The notes under the pieces: model-generated
Databases searched by the model: none
What the model saw: the letters and a program-made list of their open reading frames with translations, nothing else
What the model was told of the DNA's origin: nothing
Shown here: positions 49,471-58,324 of the stretch, one piece after another
Numbering within the stretch: position 1 is the first letter of the stretch
Layout of the letters: every line of letters begins with the position of its first letter
Position numbers and translations under genes: made by a program
Source: Chryseobacterium mucoviscidosis
Lineage (GTDB): Bacteria > Bacteroidota > Bacteroidia > Flavobacteriales > Weeksellaceae
Assembly (NCBI RefSeq): GCF_002177115.1
Contig: NZ_MVAG01000117.1
Location: 44,009 to 108,008, forward strand
Direction: 5' to 3'
DNA: 64,000 bases

Positions 49471-50583
49471 GTGATTAACAGCGACCAGATAAAAGAAATT
49501 CAGTCAAGAATTGATGATTTACATAAATATCTTCAGATCGATAAAAAGAAGATAGAAATTTCTAATGATGATGAAAAAACAGCAGCTCCTGAGTTTTGGG
49601 ACAATCCTAAAGAAGCTGAAGGATTTCTGAAACAGCTCCGTTCCAAAAAGAAGTGGGTGGAAGCGTATGACGAAATCAATACCCAGTTTGAAGATTTACA
49701 GGTTTTGGCAGAATTTGCCAAAGAAGATCCGGATTCTGAGAAAGAACTGGACGAAACCTTCCCTCAACTGGTAGAAAAAATCGAAGACCTTGAGTTCAAA
49801 AATATGCTTTCCAATGAAGGGGATGAGCTTTCTGCCGTTTTACAGATTACAGCCGGAGCAGGAGGAACAGAAAGCTGCGACTGGGCTTCGATGTTGATGA
49901 GAATGTACACGATGTGGTCGGAAAAACAGGGCTATAAGATCCGTGAACTGAATTTTCAGGAAGGGGATGTTGCCGGAGTAAAAACCGTAACGCTGGAAAT
50001 TGAAGGAGAATTTGCATTCGGCTATTTAAGAGGAGAAAACGGAGTTCATCGACTGGTAAGAATTTCGCCTTTCGATTCCAATGCGAAGCGTCATACGAGT
50101 TTCGTTTCGGTGTATGTGTATCCTTTGGTGGATGATACCATTGAAATCAACATCAATCCTGCCGATATTTCATTCGAAACCATGAGATCTTCCGGAGCGG
50201 GAGGTCAGAACGTAAACAAGGTAGAAACTGCGGTTCGTCTTCGTCACGCACCTACAGGAATCATCATTGAAAACTCAGAATCGCGTTCCCAGCTTCAGAA
50301 TAAGGAAAAAGCAATGCAGTTGCTTCGTTCCCGATTATACGAAATGGAACTGGAAGAGCGTATGAAAGCCCGTAACGAGATCGAAGCCAATAAAATGAAG
50401 ATCGAGTGGGGAAGCCAGATCCGAAACTACGTTATGCATCCTTATAAACTGGTAAAAGATGTGCGTTCCGGATACGAAACTTCAGATGTGGATTCTGTGA
50501 TGAACGGAAACATCACTCCGTTCCTGAAAGCTTTCCTTATGGCGGATGGAACGGCGGTTTCAGACGATGATATGGAATTGTAA
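49471..50583 (+). CDS. prfB: Peptide chain release factor 2
   Basis: A 370-residue RF2 terminating translation at UGA and UAA. The codon-recognition tripeptide SPF is in VRISPFDS, and the peptidyl-tRNA hydrolysis motif GGQ is in [20 protein letters not shown]. It starts with GTG at 49471 ([20 protein letters not shown]). In many bacteria RF2 needs a programmed +1 frameshift near codon 25; here the corresponding [10 protein letters not shown] region is a continuous frame (CTTCAG rather than CTTTGA), so this gene has no frameshift control. Followed by a DedA gene. Confidence 0.96.
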   Translation: MINSDQIKEIQSRIDDLHKYLQIDKKKIEISNDDEKTAAPEFWDNPKEAEGFLKQLRSKKKWVEAYDEINTQFEDLQVLAEFAKEDPDSEKELDETFPQLVEKIEDLEFKNMLSNEGDELSAVLQITAGAGGTESCDWASMLMRMYTMWSEKQGYKIRELNFQEGDVAGVKTVTLEIEGEFAFGYLRGENGVHRLVRISPFDSNAKRHTSFVSVYVYPLVDDTIEININPADISFETMRSSGAGGQNVNKVETAVRLRHAPTGIIIENSESRSQLQNKEKAMQLLRSRLYEMELEERMKARNEIEANKMKIEWGSQIRNYVMHPYKLVKDVRSGYETSDVDSVMNGNITPFLKAFLMADGTAVSDDDMEL

Positions 50584-50643
50584 CAGGATGTTTAAATTTC
50601 GTTAAAATCTTATAATAAATTTCCGATTGACGTTTATTAATCC

Positions 50644-50651
50644 TATTTTTG
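50644..50651 (+). promoter_or_regulatory. -7 box (TATTTTTG) before dedA-like gene
   Basis: TATTTTTG lies 16 nt before the ATG at 50668; a TTG 14 nt further up is closer than usual. Confidence 0.5.
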
Positions 50652-50667
50652 CTACTTATCAAAATGT

Positions 50668-51375
50668 ATGGAAGATTTCAATAGCTGGAAAGATTTATTA
50701 AATCCGGAGTTTTATATCAAGCTTGGGGGATTTTGGCTCATTCTGTTTATCATTTTCGCCGAAACAGGTCTTTTTGTAGGATTTTTTTTACCGGGCGATT
50801 CATTGCTTTTCGTTTCGGGAATTTATTCAATTGATATCATCAGAGAGACTTTCGGCTCCACAGGGAGCGATTTTTTCGATACATTTATTTTAGCGGCTTC
50901 TGTAGCTTTAGCGGCAATTGTTGGAAATGAAGTAGGCTATTATTTCGGAAGAAAAACAGGCTCTGCTCTGTATAAAAAGCAGGATACATGGTTGTTTAAA
51001 AAGAAATACCTTTATCAGGCGCACGATTTTTTTGAGAAAAACGGAGCTTTGGCAATTATCATGGCAAGATTTTTACCGGTGGTAAGAACATTCACCCCGA
51101 TTGTTGCAGGAATCGTAAAGATGGATAAAAAGGCATTTTTAAGAGATAATGTTATCGGAGCGGTTCTCTGGTCGTTTTTATTGATTTTTGCAGGACATTA
51201 TCTGGATAAATTATTCATCGATCAGTTCGGAATTGATCTTAAGAAAAAATTGGAACTGATTATCATTGTGATTGTTCTAATAACAACAGTACCGGTTATT
51301 ATCAAATTTTTATTCGGAAAGAAACAGGATTTTTCCAAGTATGAGAATCATAATTTTGATGAAGACGAAAAATAA
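50668..51375 (+). CDS. DedA/VTT family membrane protein
   Basis: A 235-residue DedA-family protein, now viewed as undecaprenyl-phosphate or phospholipid flippases. Visible are FIIFAETGLFVGFFLPGDSL (re-entrant loop), GNEVGYYFGRKTGSAL, FFEKNGALAIIMARFLPVVR (the conserved Arg region) and TFTPIVAGIVKMDKKAFLRD NV. Four or more membrane helices. It ends at a strong terminator. Confidence 0.93.
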   Translation: MEDFNSWKDLLNPEFYIKLGGFWLILFIIFAETGLFVGFFLPGDSLLFVSGIYSIDIIRETFGSTGSDFFDTFILAASVALAAIVGNEVGYYFGRKTGSALYKKQDTWLFKKKYLYQAHDFFEKNGALAIIMARFLPVVRTFTPIVAGIVKMDKKAFLRDNVIGAVLWSFLLIFAGHYLDKLFIDQFGIDLKKKLELIIIVIVLITTVPVIIKFLFGKKQDFSKYENHNFDEDEK

Positions 51376-51398
51376 AAAAGTACTTTTAAAATAGATCT

Positions 51399-51427
51399 AA
51401 CCCGTTCGTTTGAGCGGGTTGTTTTTT
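51399..51427 (+). terminator. Terminator after dedA-like gene
   Basis: AACCCGTTCG and a complementary GAGCGGGTT with a short loop, then GTTTTTT. Confidence 0.8.
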
Positions 51428-51510
51428 GCGATATGTTTAAGATTCATTCTGCTTGGCAAATACAGAAGCGCGAAAAGCCAACCTCAAAATACAAATTCTG
51501 ATTTCAGAAA

Positions 51511-52383
51511 CTAATCCTTAATCCATTCTAAGATATTAGGATAAATAATGCTGTCTCTTTTCTTTCTGCTAAAAAATCTCGGTACATGACCTGTATTTTC
51601 CATAAAAATAAACTTATGAGGGACATTTTGAGCCGTTAAAGCAGAATCTAAAGCAATACCCTGTTTCGGGCTCACTAAAAAATCCTGATTTCCCTGAAAA
51701 TGAAGGGTCGGAACATTCGAAATATGGGCAATCGGACTTGCTTTTTTAAATTCTTCAGACAAATTTCCACGAGTGAATTTTGTTCCCACCACTTTTTGGA
51801 TGGTTGGTGAAGAATATTTGGAGTAAAATGAATTGAGATATTCCGGAGAATAAAAATCTGTCGGTCCGCTTAAGGAGATGATTTTTTTAATTTTATCAGG
51901 ATTTTGATAGCCATACAGCAAAGCAAGATGACCTCCCGCACTTTCTCCCAAAAGGATATAATTGTTGGGTTGAAGCTCCGCTTTCTGCGCCAGTTCGTTG
52001 AATTTGGCAATCACCGAGTTGATATCTTCAAGCTGTTCCCTGTACGTGATTTTTTTTGATTTTGAAACCAGCCGGTAATTCATATTAATACTCGGAATAT
52101 TATTTTTAAAAAGCATTTTCTGAATCTGGATCATGTGTTCTTTTTTGCCCAAAGTCCATGCTCCGCCATGAATTAATAAAACAACCGGAGAATTTTCAGG
52201 ATAATCTGAAGGAAGAAAAATGTCTGCTTTCTGCCTTTTATGTTCGCCATATTTCAGATTGTAAATTTTCTGTTCGTTATTCGTTCCCACCCAGACTTTA
52301 AATTTTCTCGTATTGCATGAAGTCAGAATAAAGCCAATTAACCCTAAAACAAAGAAATGATAACGAAGAATCAGCTTTTTCAT
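51511..52383 (-). CDS. Lipoprotein alpha/beta hydrolase (BD-FAE-like)
   Basis: A 290-residue lipoprotein esterase. Lipobox GFILTSC with Cys23 anchors it in a membrane. The hydrolase part has the oxyanion HGGAWTLGKKEHMI, the nucleophile GESAGGHLALLYG with the serine in GESAG, the acid in HFQGNQDFLVSPKQG and the His in ENTGHVPRFF, the arrangement of the bacterial BD-FAE/carboxylesterase-like family. An ester on a surface glycan or lipid is a likely target. Alone between two gaps. Confidence 0.88.
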   Translation of the reverse strand: MKKLILRYHFFVLGLIGFILTSCNTRKFKVWVGTNNEQKIYNLKYGEHKRQKADIFLPSDYPENSPVVLLIHGGAWTLGKKEHMIQIQKMLFKNNIPSINMNYRLVSKSKKITYREQLEDINSVIAKFNELAQKAELQPNNYILLGESAGGHLALLYGYQNPDKIKKIISLSGPTDFYSPEYLNSFYSKYSSPTIQKVVGTKFTRGNLSEEFKKASPIAHISNVPTLHFQGNQDFLVSPKQGIALDSALTAQNVPHKFIFMENTGHVPRFFSRKKRDSIIYPNILEWIKD

Positions 52384-52446
52384 GGAATAAATGTACAGAA
52401 AATTAGAATTTAAAAATTAATAATGGCAGAAATTTTTATTTTTTTA

Positions 52447-52884
52447 TCATGAGTTCCATTCCATATACCCGAAAAGAAAATGGTTGTTTTCACACAATAA
52501 AGTTTTTCCTCCCGAAGCAAATAAACTTTCTCCCTGAAACCATTTTTCGTAAATGATTTCTTCGGGAGAATATTCTTTGCTGCATATTTTACAAAAAATT
52601 GAATGAAAATCTTTACGAATCATTACTTTAATTGAAAAAGATTGTACATATTGATTTTTTTCTGCAAAATCAATATCTGTTTTTGCTTCCGAAAGTAATT
52701 TCCGTAAACGGGTGATATTTTGATATTCAATATGTCTTGGGGCATCTTTAGGTAGTTTTTTGCCATACTTATGATAGATTTCCATTTCGTCATTATAAAC
52801 TTCTATCAGCTTTTCAGTTTCAATCTTCACTTTTGAAACAACTTCATTGCTGTTATTTTTTACATCGAAAGTATAATATAACAT
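52447..52884 (-). CDS. Hypothetical protein with CxxC-like zinc site
   Basis: A 145-residue soluble protein. Two Cys occur in FCKICSKEYSPEEI, and another in LLCENNHFLFGYMEW near the C-terminus, which could form a zinc-binding site. The N-terminal half is helical and charged. A -7 box (TAATTTTG) is 22 nt upstream. I do not recognise a named family. Confidence 0.72.
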   Translation of the reverse strand: MLYYTFDVKNNSNEVVSKVKIETEKLIEVYNDEMEIYHKYGKKLPKDAPRHIEYQNITRLRKLLSEAKTDIDFAEKNQYVQSFSIKVMIRKDFHSIFCKICSKEYSPEEIIYEKWFQGESLFASGGKTLLCENNHFLFGYMEWNS

Positions 52885-52906
52885 GGTAATGTTTAGATTT
52901 AAAAGG

Positions 52907-52914
52907 CAAAATTA
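52907..52914 (-). promoter_or_regulatory. -7 box (TAATTTTG) for hypothetical gene
   Basis: Minus-strand TAATTTTG, 22 nt before the ATG at 52884. Confidence 0.5.
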
Positions 52915-53084
52915 GAATTCGCCTTGTAAGTTTCATGGTGTTTTTTGATGATTATTACGAATATACAAATTATGAGGAATACAATTTGATATACAGATTT
53001 TAAAATAATTAATCTTGATTAATTAAGCGATAAATAAGTTTAAATAAAGCTCGGTCAGTCATGTGAAAAACCGAATTAAATAAT

Positions 53085-53092
53085 TATTTTTG
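53085..53092 (+). promoter_or_regulatory. -7 box (TATTTTTG) before DUF808 gene
   Basis: TATTTTTG lies 35 nt before the ATG at 53128. Confidence 0.5.
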
Positions 53093-53127
53093 CCCTTTAA
53101 CAAACATTAAAAAAATATTAAAATTTT

Positions 53128-54027
53128 ATGGCATCTGGTTTTTTTGCGATCTTGGATGATATTGCTGCATTAATGGATGATGTGGCGGTTACAAGTAAAA
53201 TAGCAACTCAGAAAACAGCTGGAATCTTAGGAGATGATCTCGCTGTAAATGCTGAAAAAGCGACTGGTTTTCTTTCATCACGAGAGCTTCCTGTACTTTG
53301 GGCAATCACAAAAGGATCATTCATTAATAAGCTCATTATTCTTCCAATTGTTTTCCTGCTGAACTGGCTGTATCCACCTGCGATTAATTATGTTTTAATT
53401 TTAGGAGGTCTATATCTTGCTTTTGAAGGCGTGGAAAAGATTATAGAATTTCTTTTTCACAGGGATAAAAAAGGGCATGAAGTCGTAGAAGAAGTGGAGG
53501 AGAAGAATATCAATTCTGAAGAAACGGAAAAAGCAAAGATCAAGTCTGCAATTACTACGGATTTTATTCTGTCTATTGAAATTGTAATTATTGCTTTGGG
53601 AACGGTTTTGGAGGAAAGTCATCCTTTTATTACCCAGATTCTGGTAACTTCGTTGGTTGCTTTTATTGCAACAGTAGGTGTTTACGGAATTGTAGCTTTA
53701 ATTGTAAGAATGGATGATGCAGGCTTTAAACTGATCAGAAAAAGTAACGATAAAGGAATTATCGGAAAACTGGGACATTTTCTTGTAAAAGCTTTACCAA
53801 TAGTTATTAAAGCTTTGGGAGTGATCGGAACGATTGCCCTGATTATGGTAGCAGGCGGAATTTTTGCACACCGAATAGAATATTTCCACCATATTCTACC
53901 ATCATGGTCTTCAGATAAAATGCTTACGGTTCTTAAAGAATTGATTCTGGGACTTGGAGGAGGATTGCTCGCCGTGGCTGTTTTCACCATTGGAAAAGCT
54001 TTGTTTTCTTTAGTAAAACGCGCATAG
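53128..54027 (+). CDS. DUF808 family membrane protein
   Basis: A 299-residue YedI/DUF808 protein. The opening FFAILDDIAALMDDVAVTSK, then AGILGDDLAVNAEKATGF, RELPVLWAITKGSFINK and DFILSIEIVIIALGTVLEES, match the family. Several membrane helices follow. E. coli YedI is an inner-membrane protein of unknown function. It ends at a perfect hairpin terminator shared with the opposing gene. Confidence 0.93.
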   Translation: MASGFFAILDDIAALMDDVAVTSKIATQKTAGILGDDLAVNAEKATGFLSSRELPVLWAITKGSFINKLIILPIVFLLNWLYPPAINYVLILGGLYLAFEGVEKIIEFLFHRDKKGHEVVEEVEEKNINSEETEKAKIKSAITTDFILSIEIVIIALGTVLEESHPFITQILVTSLVAFIATVGVYGIVALIVRMDDAGFKLIRKSNDKGIIGKLGHFLVKALPIVIKALGVIGTIALIMVAGGIFAHRIEYFHHILPSWSSDKMLTVLKELILGLGGGLLAVAVFTIGKALFSLVKRA

Positions 54028-54046
54028 AAAATTGATCAATAATAGT

Positions 54047-54083
54047 AAAAATTCGCGGCTTCGTAGAAGCCGCGAATTTTTTA
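54047..54083. terminator. Perfect 16-bp stem terminator
   Basis: AAAAATTCGCGGCTTC and its exact complement (54066-54081) flank a GTA loop and are followed by T on the plus strand. Terminates DUF808 gene and possibly the converging gene. Confidence 0.9.
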
Positions 54084-54104
54084 TTTCGAAGATAATTTAA
54101 TTAC

Positions 54105-54455
54105 CTAGTTCAGATCATAATTCATGATCACCAGTCGCAGGATAAAATGTACATAATCCTGATCTGCATTTTTTCTGTTGATCAGATGATTTTTATACTC
54201 ATAGGATTTTAATACGGAAAGAAGTTGTCTGTAAGTCTCCAGATCGTCGTTTTTGATCTTTACCCTCATATTTCCGTCTCTTCTTTCTACGAGTTTGTCA
54301 TCCAGCGTTCTTACTTTAAATAAAACCTCGCATGATTTTTTAGCAGGTCCGAAATATCTCTCAACAATATTAATTTTGAATGCATCAAAAGTAATCGTAT
54401 TGAAAATAAGATTCGCCGTAGATTCTGGTGTATGGAGTTGAAGCTTGTAGTTCAT
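54105..54455 (-). CDS. Hypothetical small protein
   Basis: A 116-residue soluble, alpha/beta protein (TITFDAFKINIVERYFGPAK, CEVLFKVRTLDDKLVERR). No motif is recognised. It lies between two terminators and after the dnaJ unit on the same strand, with a gap of 98 nt. It could be a DUF of Flavobacteriia. Confidence 0.7.
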   Translation of the reverse strand: MNYKLQLHTPESTANLIFNTITFDAFKINIVERYFGPAKKSCEVLFKVRTLDDKLVERRDGNMRVKIKNDDLETYRQLLSVLKSYEYKNHLINRKNADQDYVHFILRLVIMNYDLN

Positions 54456-54517
54456 GAGAAATTTTTACAATAAGTACAATATGTACAGGTTTTTTAATTT
54501 AAAGTAGTTTAAAATTC

Positions 54518-54546
54518 AAAAAAGAGACTTTAAAAAAGCCTCTATA
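54518..54546 (-). terminator. Terminator of grpE-dnaJ unit
   Basis: On the minus strand GAGGCTTT and AAAGTCTC pair, with one G-T, followed by a T run. Confidence 0.75.
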
Positions 54547-54553
54547 AATATAG

Positions 54554-55672
54554 TTAATTAAAAAGATCTTTTACTTTATCAAAGAAAGTTTTTTCTTTAC
54601 CGGATGGTTCTGCTACCATTTCTCCGCTGTTCATTTGTTTTTCGAAGAAGTCTTTTTGATCTTTTGTCAGCTTTTGCGGAGTCCATACATTGATGTGGAT
54701 AAACATATCTCCTTTTCCGTAACTGTCGATACTTGGAAGACCTTTTCCTGCTAATCTCAGAATTTTTCCCGATTGCGTTCCTGCATCCACCGTAATTTTA
54801 ACTTTTCCGCCAACGGTAGGAACCTCTTTTTTCGTTCCCAAAGCCGCTTCAGCAAATGAAATATACAATTCCTGATGAAGATTATCGCCTTCTCTTTTAA
54901 TTACTTTATCAACTTCCTCTTCGATAATCACCAGTAAATCTCCCGGAATTCCACCAAAAGGAGCATCATTACCTTTTCCTCTTACGTTAAGCTGAATACC
55001 GTCTCTTGCTCCCGCCGGAATATTAATCGTTACTTCCTCTTCATCTTTAATCAATCCTTGAGCATTGGCTCCCGCAGGAATTTTATCTGCCACTTTTCCG
55101 ATTCCCTGACACGTTCCGCAGGTTGTCTGGGTCTGCATCTGTCCGAACATCGTATTCATTACCTTAAGCTGTACACCGGAACCGTTACAGGTAGGGCAGG
55201 TTTTTGAAGTGGCACCTTCTGCCATCTTCATTTTCTTTACTTTAATGGTTTTCTGCGTTCCGTTCACCATTTCATCAAGATTCAGCTTAATTCTGATTCT
55301 TAAATTAGAACCTTTTACCTGTTGACGACCACCGCCGCCACCGCCAAATCCTCCGAAACCGCCACCGAAAATATCTCCAAACTGGCTGAAAATATCTTCC
55401 ATGTTCATTCCGCCACCGAAACCGCCTCCTCCGAAGCCTCCGTTTCCGCCCATTCCTGCGTGTCCGAACTGGTCGTATCGTGCACGTTTCTGTTCGTCGC
55501 TCAGAACTTCGTATGCTTCTGCTGCTTCTTTAAATTTTTCTTCGGCTTCTTTATCGCCCGGATTTTTATCAGGGTGATATTTTATGGCCATTTTACGGTA
55601 TGCTTTCTTTATTTCGTCGGCTGATGCAGATTTGCTGATCTCAAGAACCTCGTAATAATCTCTTTTTGACAT
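54554..55672 (-). CDS. dnaJ: Chaperone DnaJ with reduced zinc centre
   Basis: A 372-residue DnaJ co-chaperone of DnaK. J domain at 1-70 with HPD in [10 protein letters not shown], Gly/Phe region ([14 protein letters not shown] and further), client-binding domains and the C-terminal [11 protein letters not shown]. The zinc-finger domain has only two CxxCxGxG repeats (CPTCNGSG and CGTCQGIG) instead of the usual four, so one zinc site is missing. This seems a lineage trait rather than damage, since the frame is otherwise perfect. It follows grpE after 74 nt; hsp70 is elsewhere. Confidence 0.95.
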   Translation of the reverse strand: MSKRDYYEVLEISKSASADEIKKAYRKMAIKYHPDKNPGDKEAEEKFKEAAEAYEVLSDEQKRARYDQFGHAGMGGNGGFGGGGFGGGMNMEDIFSQFGDIFGGGFGGFGGGGGGRQQVKGSNLRIRIKLNLDEMVNGTQKTIKVKKMKMAEGATSKTCPTCNGSGVQLKVMNTMFGQMQTQTTCGTCQGIGKVADKIPAGANAQGLIKDEEEVTINIPAGARDGIQLNVRGKGNDAPFGGIPGDLLVIIEEEVDKVIKREGDNLHQELYISFAEAALGTKKEVPTVGGKVKITVDAGTQSGKILRLAGKGLPSIDSYGKGDMFIHINVWTPQKLTKDQKDFFEKQMNSGEMVAEPSGKEKTFFDKVKDLFN

Positions 55673-55746
55673 CTTTATATGAGTAATTAGTAATGAATAA
55701 TGAGTAATATCAAAAATTGCTTATTACCCATCACTTATTGCTTATG

Positions 55747-56283
55747 TTAATTTCCTGTAACTACTTTTGCAAAACGGATCACTTTTTCTCCTAAAGTGTA
55801 TCCTGTTTCAATAACATCCACGATTTTTCCTTTTAAATCTTCTGAAGGAGCAGGAATCTGAGTGATCGCTTCGTGGAAATCCACATTAAAGCTGTCTCCC
55901 GCTTTTACTTCCATTGCTTTCAGTCCTTTTTCTGTCAGTTTATTTTTGAATTTGTTGTAAATTAATTCAACACCTTGCAGATCAGCAGGATTTCCGTTCT
56001 TCGCAATTTCTTTAATTGCTCTTTCAAAATCATCCAATACGCCAAGCATAGAAATCATCATATCCTGATTCGCATACTGGAAAAACTCCATTTTCTCTTT
56101 GCTCGTTCTTTTTTTATAATTTTCGAATTCTGCGTACAGTCTGATGTAACGATCCTTTTCTTCTGCCAAAAGTTCCTCTGCCGTGGGTTTTGCTGTCACA
56201 TTTTCCTCAGTTGCCGCTTCGTTCTGAATATTCGTATCTTCTTGATTATTGATGCTTTCTTCGTTAATATCCTGATTTACCAT
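55747..56283 (-). CDS. grpE: Nucleotide exchange factor GrpE
   Basis: A 178-residue GrpE. The acidic, Gln/Asn-rich N-terminus leads into a coiled coil (RYIRLYAEFENYKKRTSKEK), then the beta-domain DFHEAITQIPAPSEDLKGKI, IVDVIETGYTLGEKVIRFAKVV, the family's C-terminal signature. It releases ADP from DnaK and is transcribed before dnaJ. A spacer of GTAATGAGTAAT type lies between. No CIRCE element was seen upstream. Confidence 0.95.
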   Translation of the reverse strand: MVNQDINEESINNQEDTNIQNEAATEENVTAKPTAEELLAEEKDRYIRLYAEFENYKKRTSKEKMEFFQYANQDMMISMLGVLDDFERAIKEIAKNGNPADLQGVELIYNKFKNKLTEKGLKAMEVKAGDSFNVDFHEAITQIPAPSEDLKGKIVDVIETGYTLGEKVIRFAKVVTGN

Positions 56284-56879
56284 AATTCAATCTTTATTTT
56301 CCTTTTTATTCACAAACATTCTGCCAAAGAAAAAAGCGTGACATTTCGTCAGATTTTGAGTTTTTTTGCAATTTAATATGGAGTGCAAGAAAATTCCCTT
56401 CTTTTTAGATTCGGCAAAATTTTGTAAAATTTTTTTACATGATGGCTCTAAGTATTACTTAAAGTACAGTTGCTTTTCTTGTTTTTAAGAAGCTTTTTCC
56501 CGCTTTCCGCACTCGCTATTTTCTGTATTTTGGCTGCGGCAGCGAAGCTGCCGCAGCCAAAATACAGAAAATGAACTCAGACAAAGCTCCAATCGGGGCT
56601 AGAATTGAAGTCGTGTTTTAATTATTGGGAAATCTGTTATTTGAAAAATTTAACATCATTAAAAACATCAGATTTGAAAAAAATAATAATAGTCCAAAAT
56701 TTGTCATCATTGAAAAGCTTTGAGTTTTTGCTAAGTAGAATGGCTTAGTAAACTTAAAAATGGATATGAGTTTTTAAAAATCTTTGCAGACTCTGCGTTA
56801 AAAATTAAGCACAATGATTAATTAAATATATTGACCAAAACTGATGTCAATCTAAAAAGAAAATTATTTTGTTCCTAAA
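56284..56879. other. Intergenic region with long palindrome
   Basis: About 600 nt between grpE and the Nramp gene, both on the minus strand. The one notable feature is the 26-bp perfect palindrome at 56518-56572. Flanking strings TTCCCGCTTTCCGCACTCGC and CCAATCGGGGCTAGAA resemble a repeat I associate with Chryseobacterium intergenic regions. No gene. Confidence 0.65.
56518..56572. repeat. Perfect palindrome, 26-bp arms, GAA loop
   Basis: Arms 56518-56543 and 56547-56572 are exact complements, with loop GAA; the tip is GCTGCGGCAGC / GCTGCCGCAGC. It is more GC-rich than its surroundings. It is not followed by a T run, so it is not a simple terminator; it looks like a dispersed palindromic repeat unit. 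Confidence 0.9.
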
Positions 56880-58214
56880 CTATTTCCCGAAAAAAGTCTG
56901 ATACAGAAGATAAACATTCAGAATAATAATAATAAACGAAATAATCCAGACACAGATTTTCATGAAAGGTTTGTTGACAAATTCGCCCATTTTACCTTTA
57001 TCACTCGTAAACATAACAAGCGGAACCACTGCAAAACTCAACTGCATCGAAAGGATAACCTGACTTAAAACCAATAGATCGGTAGTTCCTTCTTCGCCAT
57101 AAAGAATAGCCACAATAAGAGCGGGAATTACAGCAATTAGTCTCGTGATTAATCGTCTCAACCACGGTTTTAATCTGATGTTCAGAAAACCTTCCATTAC
57201 AATCTGTCCGGCAAGCGTTCCGGTAAGCGTAGAATTTTGTCCGGAAGCAAGCAAGGCAATCGCAAAGGCAATACTTGCCATCGAAGCTCCTAAAATCGGA
57301 GTCAGCATCTTATACGCATCATGGATATCAGCAACACCTTTATTTCCCGTAATATGGAAAGTTGCTGCTGCCAGAATAAGAATTGCAGCATTAATAAAAA
57401 ACGCAAGCATTAAAGAAACCGTACTGTCTAAAGTCGCAAATTTTATTGCCTCTTTTTTACCTTCTCGTGTACGCTCGTAATCCCGTGTCTGCACAATGCT
57501 GCTGTGCAAGTACAGATTGTGGGGCATCACGGTAGCGCCTAAAATTCCGATTGCAATATAGAGCATTGCAGGATTCTGAATGATTTCCTTTTGAGGAATC
57601 AGACCACCTAAAAGTTCATTAATAGCGGGTTTAGAAATAACCAATTCATACACAAAACATGCGAGAATAATAAAGATCAGTCCGCCGACAATACTTTCGA
57701 TCCATCGGAAACCTTTCGACTGAAGGAGAAGAATGAAAAGAACATCAATAGTCGTAATGACAATTCCCCAGGTAAGAGGAATATGAAAAAGTAAATTTAA
57801 TGCAATCGCCGAACCTATTACTTCCGCAAGATCGCACGCCGCAATGGCAATTTCACAGAATATCCACAGAATAAAATTTGTGGTTGGGCTAAAATGATCT
57901 CTGCAAGCCTGTGCCAAATCTCTTTCGGCAACCACTCCTAATTTCACAGACAGATGCTGCAAAACCATTGCGAAAATATTTGAAATTAAAATGACAGAAA
58001 GCAGAGTATAGCCAAATTGTGCACCTCCTGCAATGTCTGTAGCCCAGTTTCCGGGATCCATATACCCTACGGCAACCATTAATCCGGGACCTGCAAACGC
58101 AAGATATTTTCTCCAGAAACTTGCATTTTTAGGAACTTTTACCGAAGAATATACTTCGGATAGTGAATGAGATGTTTTATCTTTTCGCCACGCGGCTTTT
58201 AATTTCAGATTCAT
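56880..58214 (-). CDS. mntH: Nramp-type divalent metal transporter
   Basis: A 444-residue Nramp/MntH proton-coupled transporter for Mn2+ or Fe2+. The metal-binding helix-1 motif DPGN is in GYMDPGNWATDIAGGAQFGY, and the helix-6 site MPHN is in LGATVMPHNLYLHS; about eleven membrane helices. A -7 box is followed by a small inverted repeat before the start, suggesting metal-dependent control. It is transcribed alone. Confidence 0.95.
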   Translation of the reverse strand: MNLKLKAAWRKDKTSHSLSEVYSSVKVPKNASFWRKYLAFAGPGLMVAVGYMDPGNWATDIAGGAQFGYTLLSVILISNIFAMVLQHLSVKLGVVAERDLAQACRDHFSPTTNFILWIFCEIAIAACDLAEVIGSAIALNLLFHIPLTWGIVITTIDVLFILLLQSKGFRWIESIVGGLIFIILACFVYELVISKPAINELLGGLIPQKEIIQNPAMLYIAIGILGATVMPHNLYLHSSIVQTRDYERTREGKKEAIKFATLDSTVSLMLAFFINAAILILAAATFHITGNKGVADIHDAYKMLTPILGASMASIAFAIALLASGQNSTLTGTLAGQIVMEGFLNIRLKPWLRRLITRLIAVIPALIVAILYGEEGTTDLLVLSQVILSMQLSFAVVPLVMFTSDKGKMGEFVNKPFMKICVWIISFIIIILNVYLLYQTFFGK

Positions 58215-58218
58215 AAAT

Positions 58219-58241
58219 GTTAGGAATGACTAACAAATATA
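58219..58241 (-). promoter_or_regulatory. mntH promoter with inverted repeat
   Basis: Minus-strand TATATTTG (58241-58234) is directly followed by GTTAG-N6-CTAAC (58234-58219), 5 nt before the ATG. The TTAG...CTAA arms resemble DtxR/MntR-family operators, so a metal-dependent repressor site is plausible. Confidence 0.5.
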
Positions 58242-58270
58242 ATTAAATAAATGAAAACGGAGAATATTAG

Positions 58271-58304
58271 AAAACAAAAAATCCCGAAAAATAATTTCGG
58301 GATT
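58271..58304 (-). terminator. Terminator of DUF937-OmpA gene
   Basis: AATCCCGAAA and TTTCGGGATT with a 5-nt loop; on the minus strand followed by TTTTTGTTTT. Confidence 0.85.
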
Positions 58305-58324
58305 ATGATTTATGCTTTAAAATA

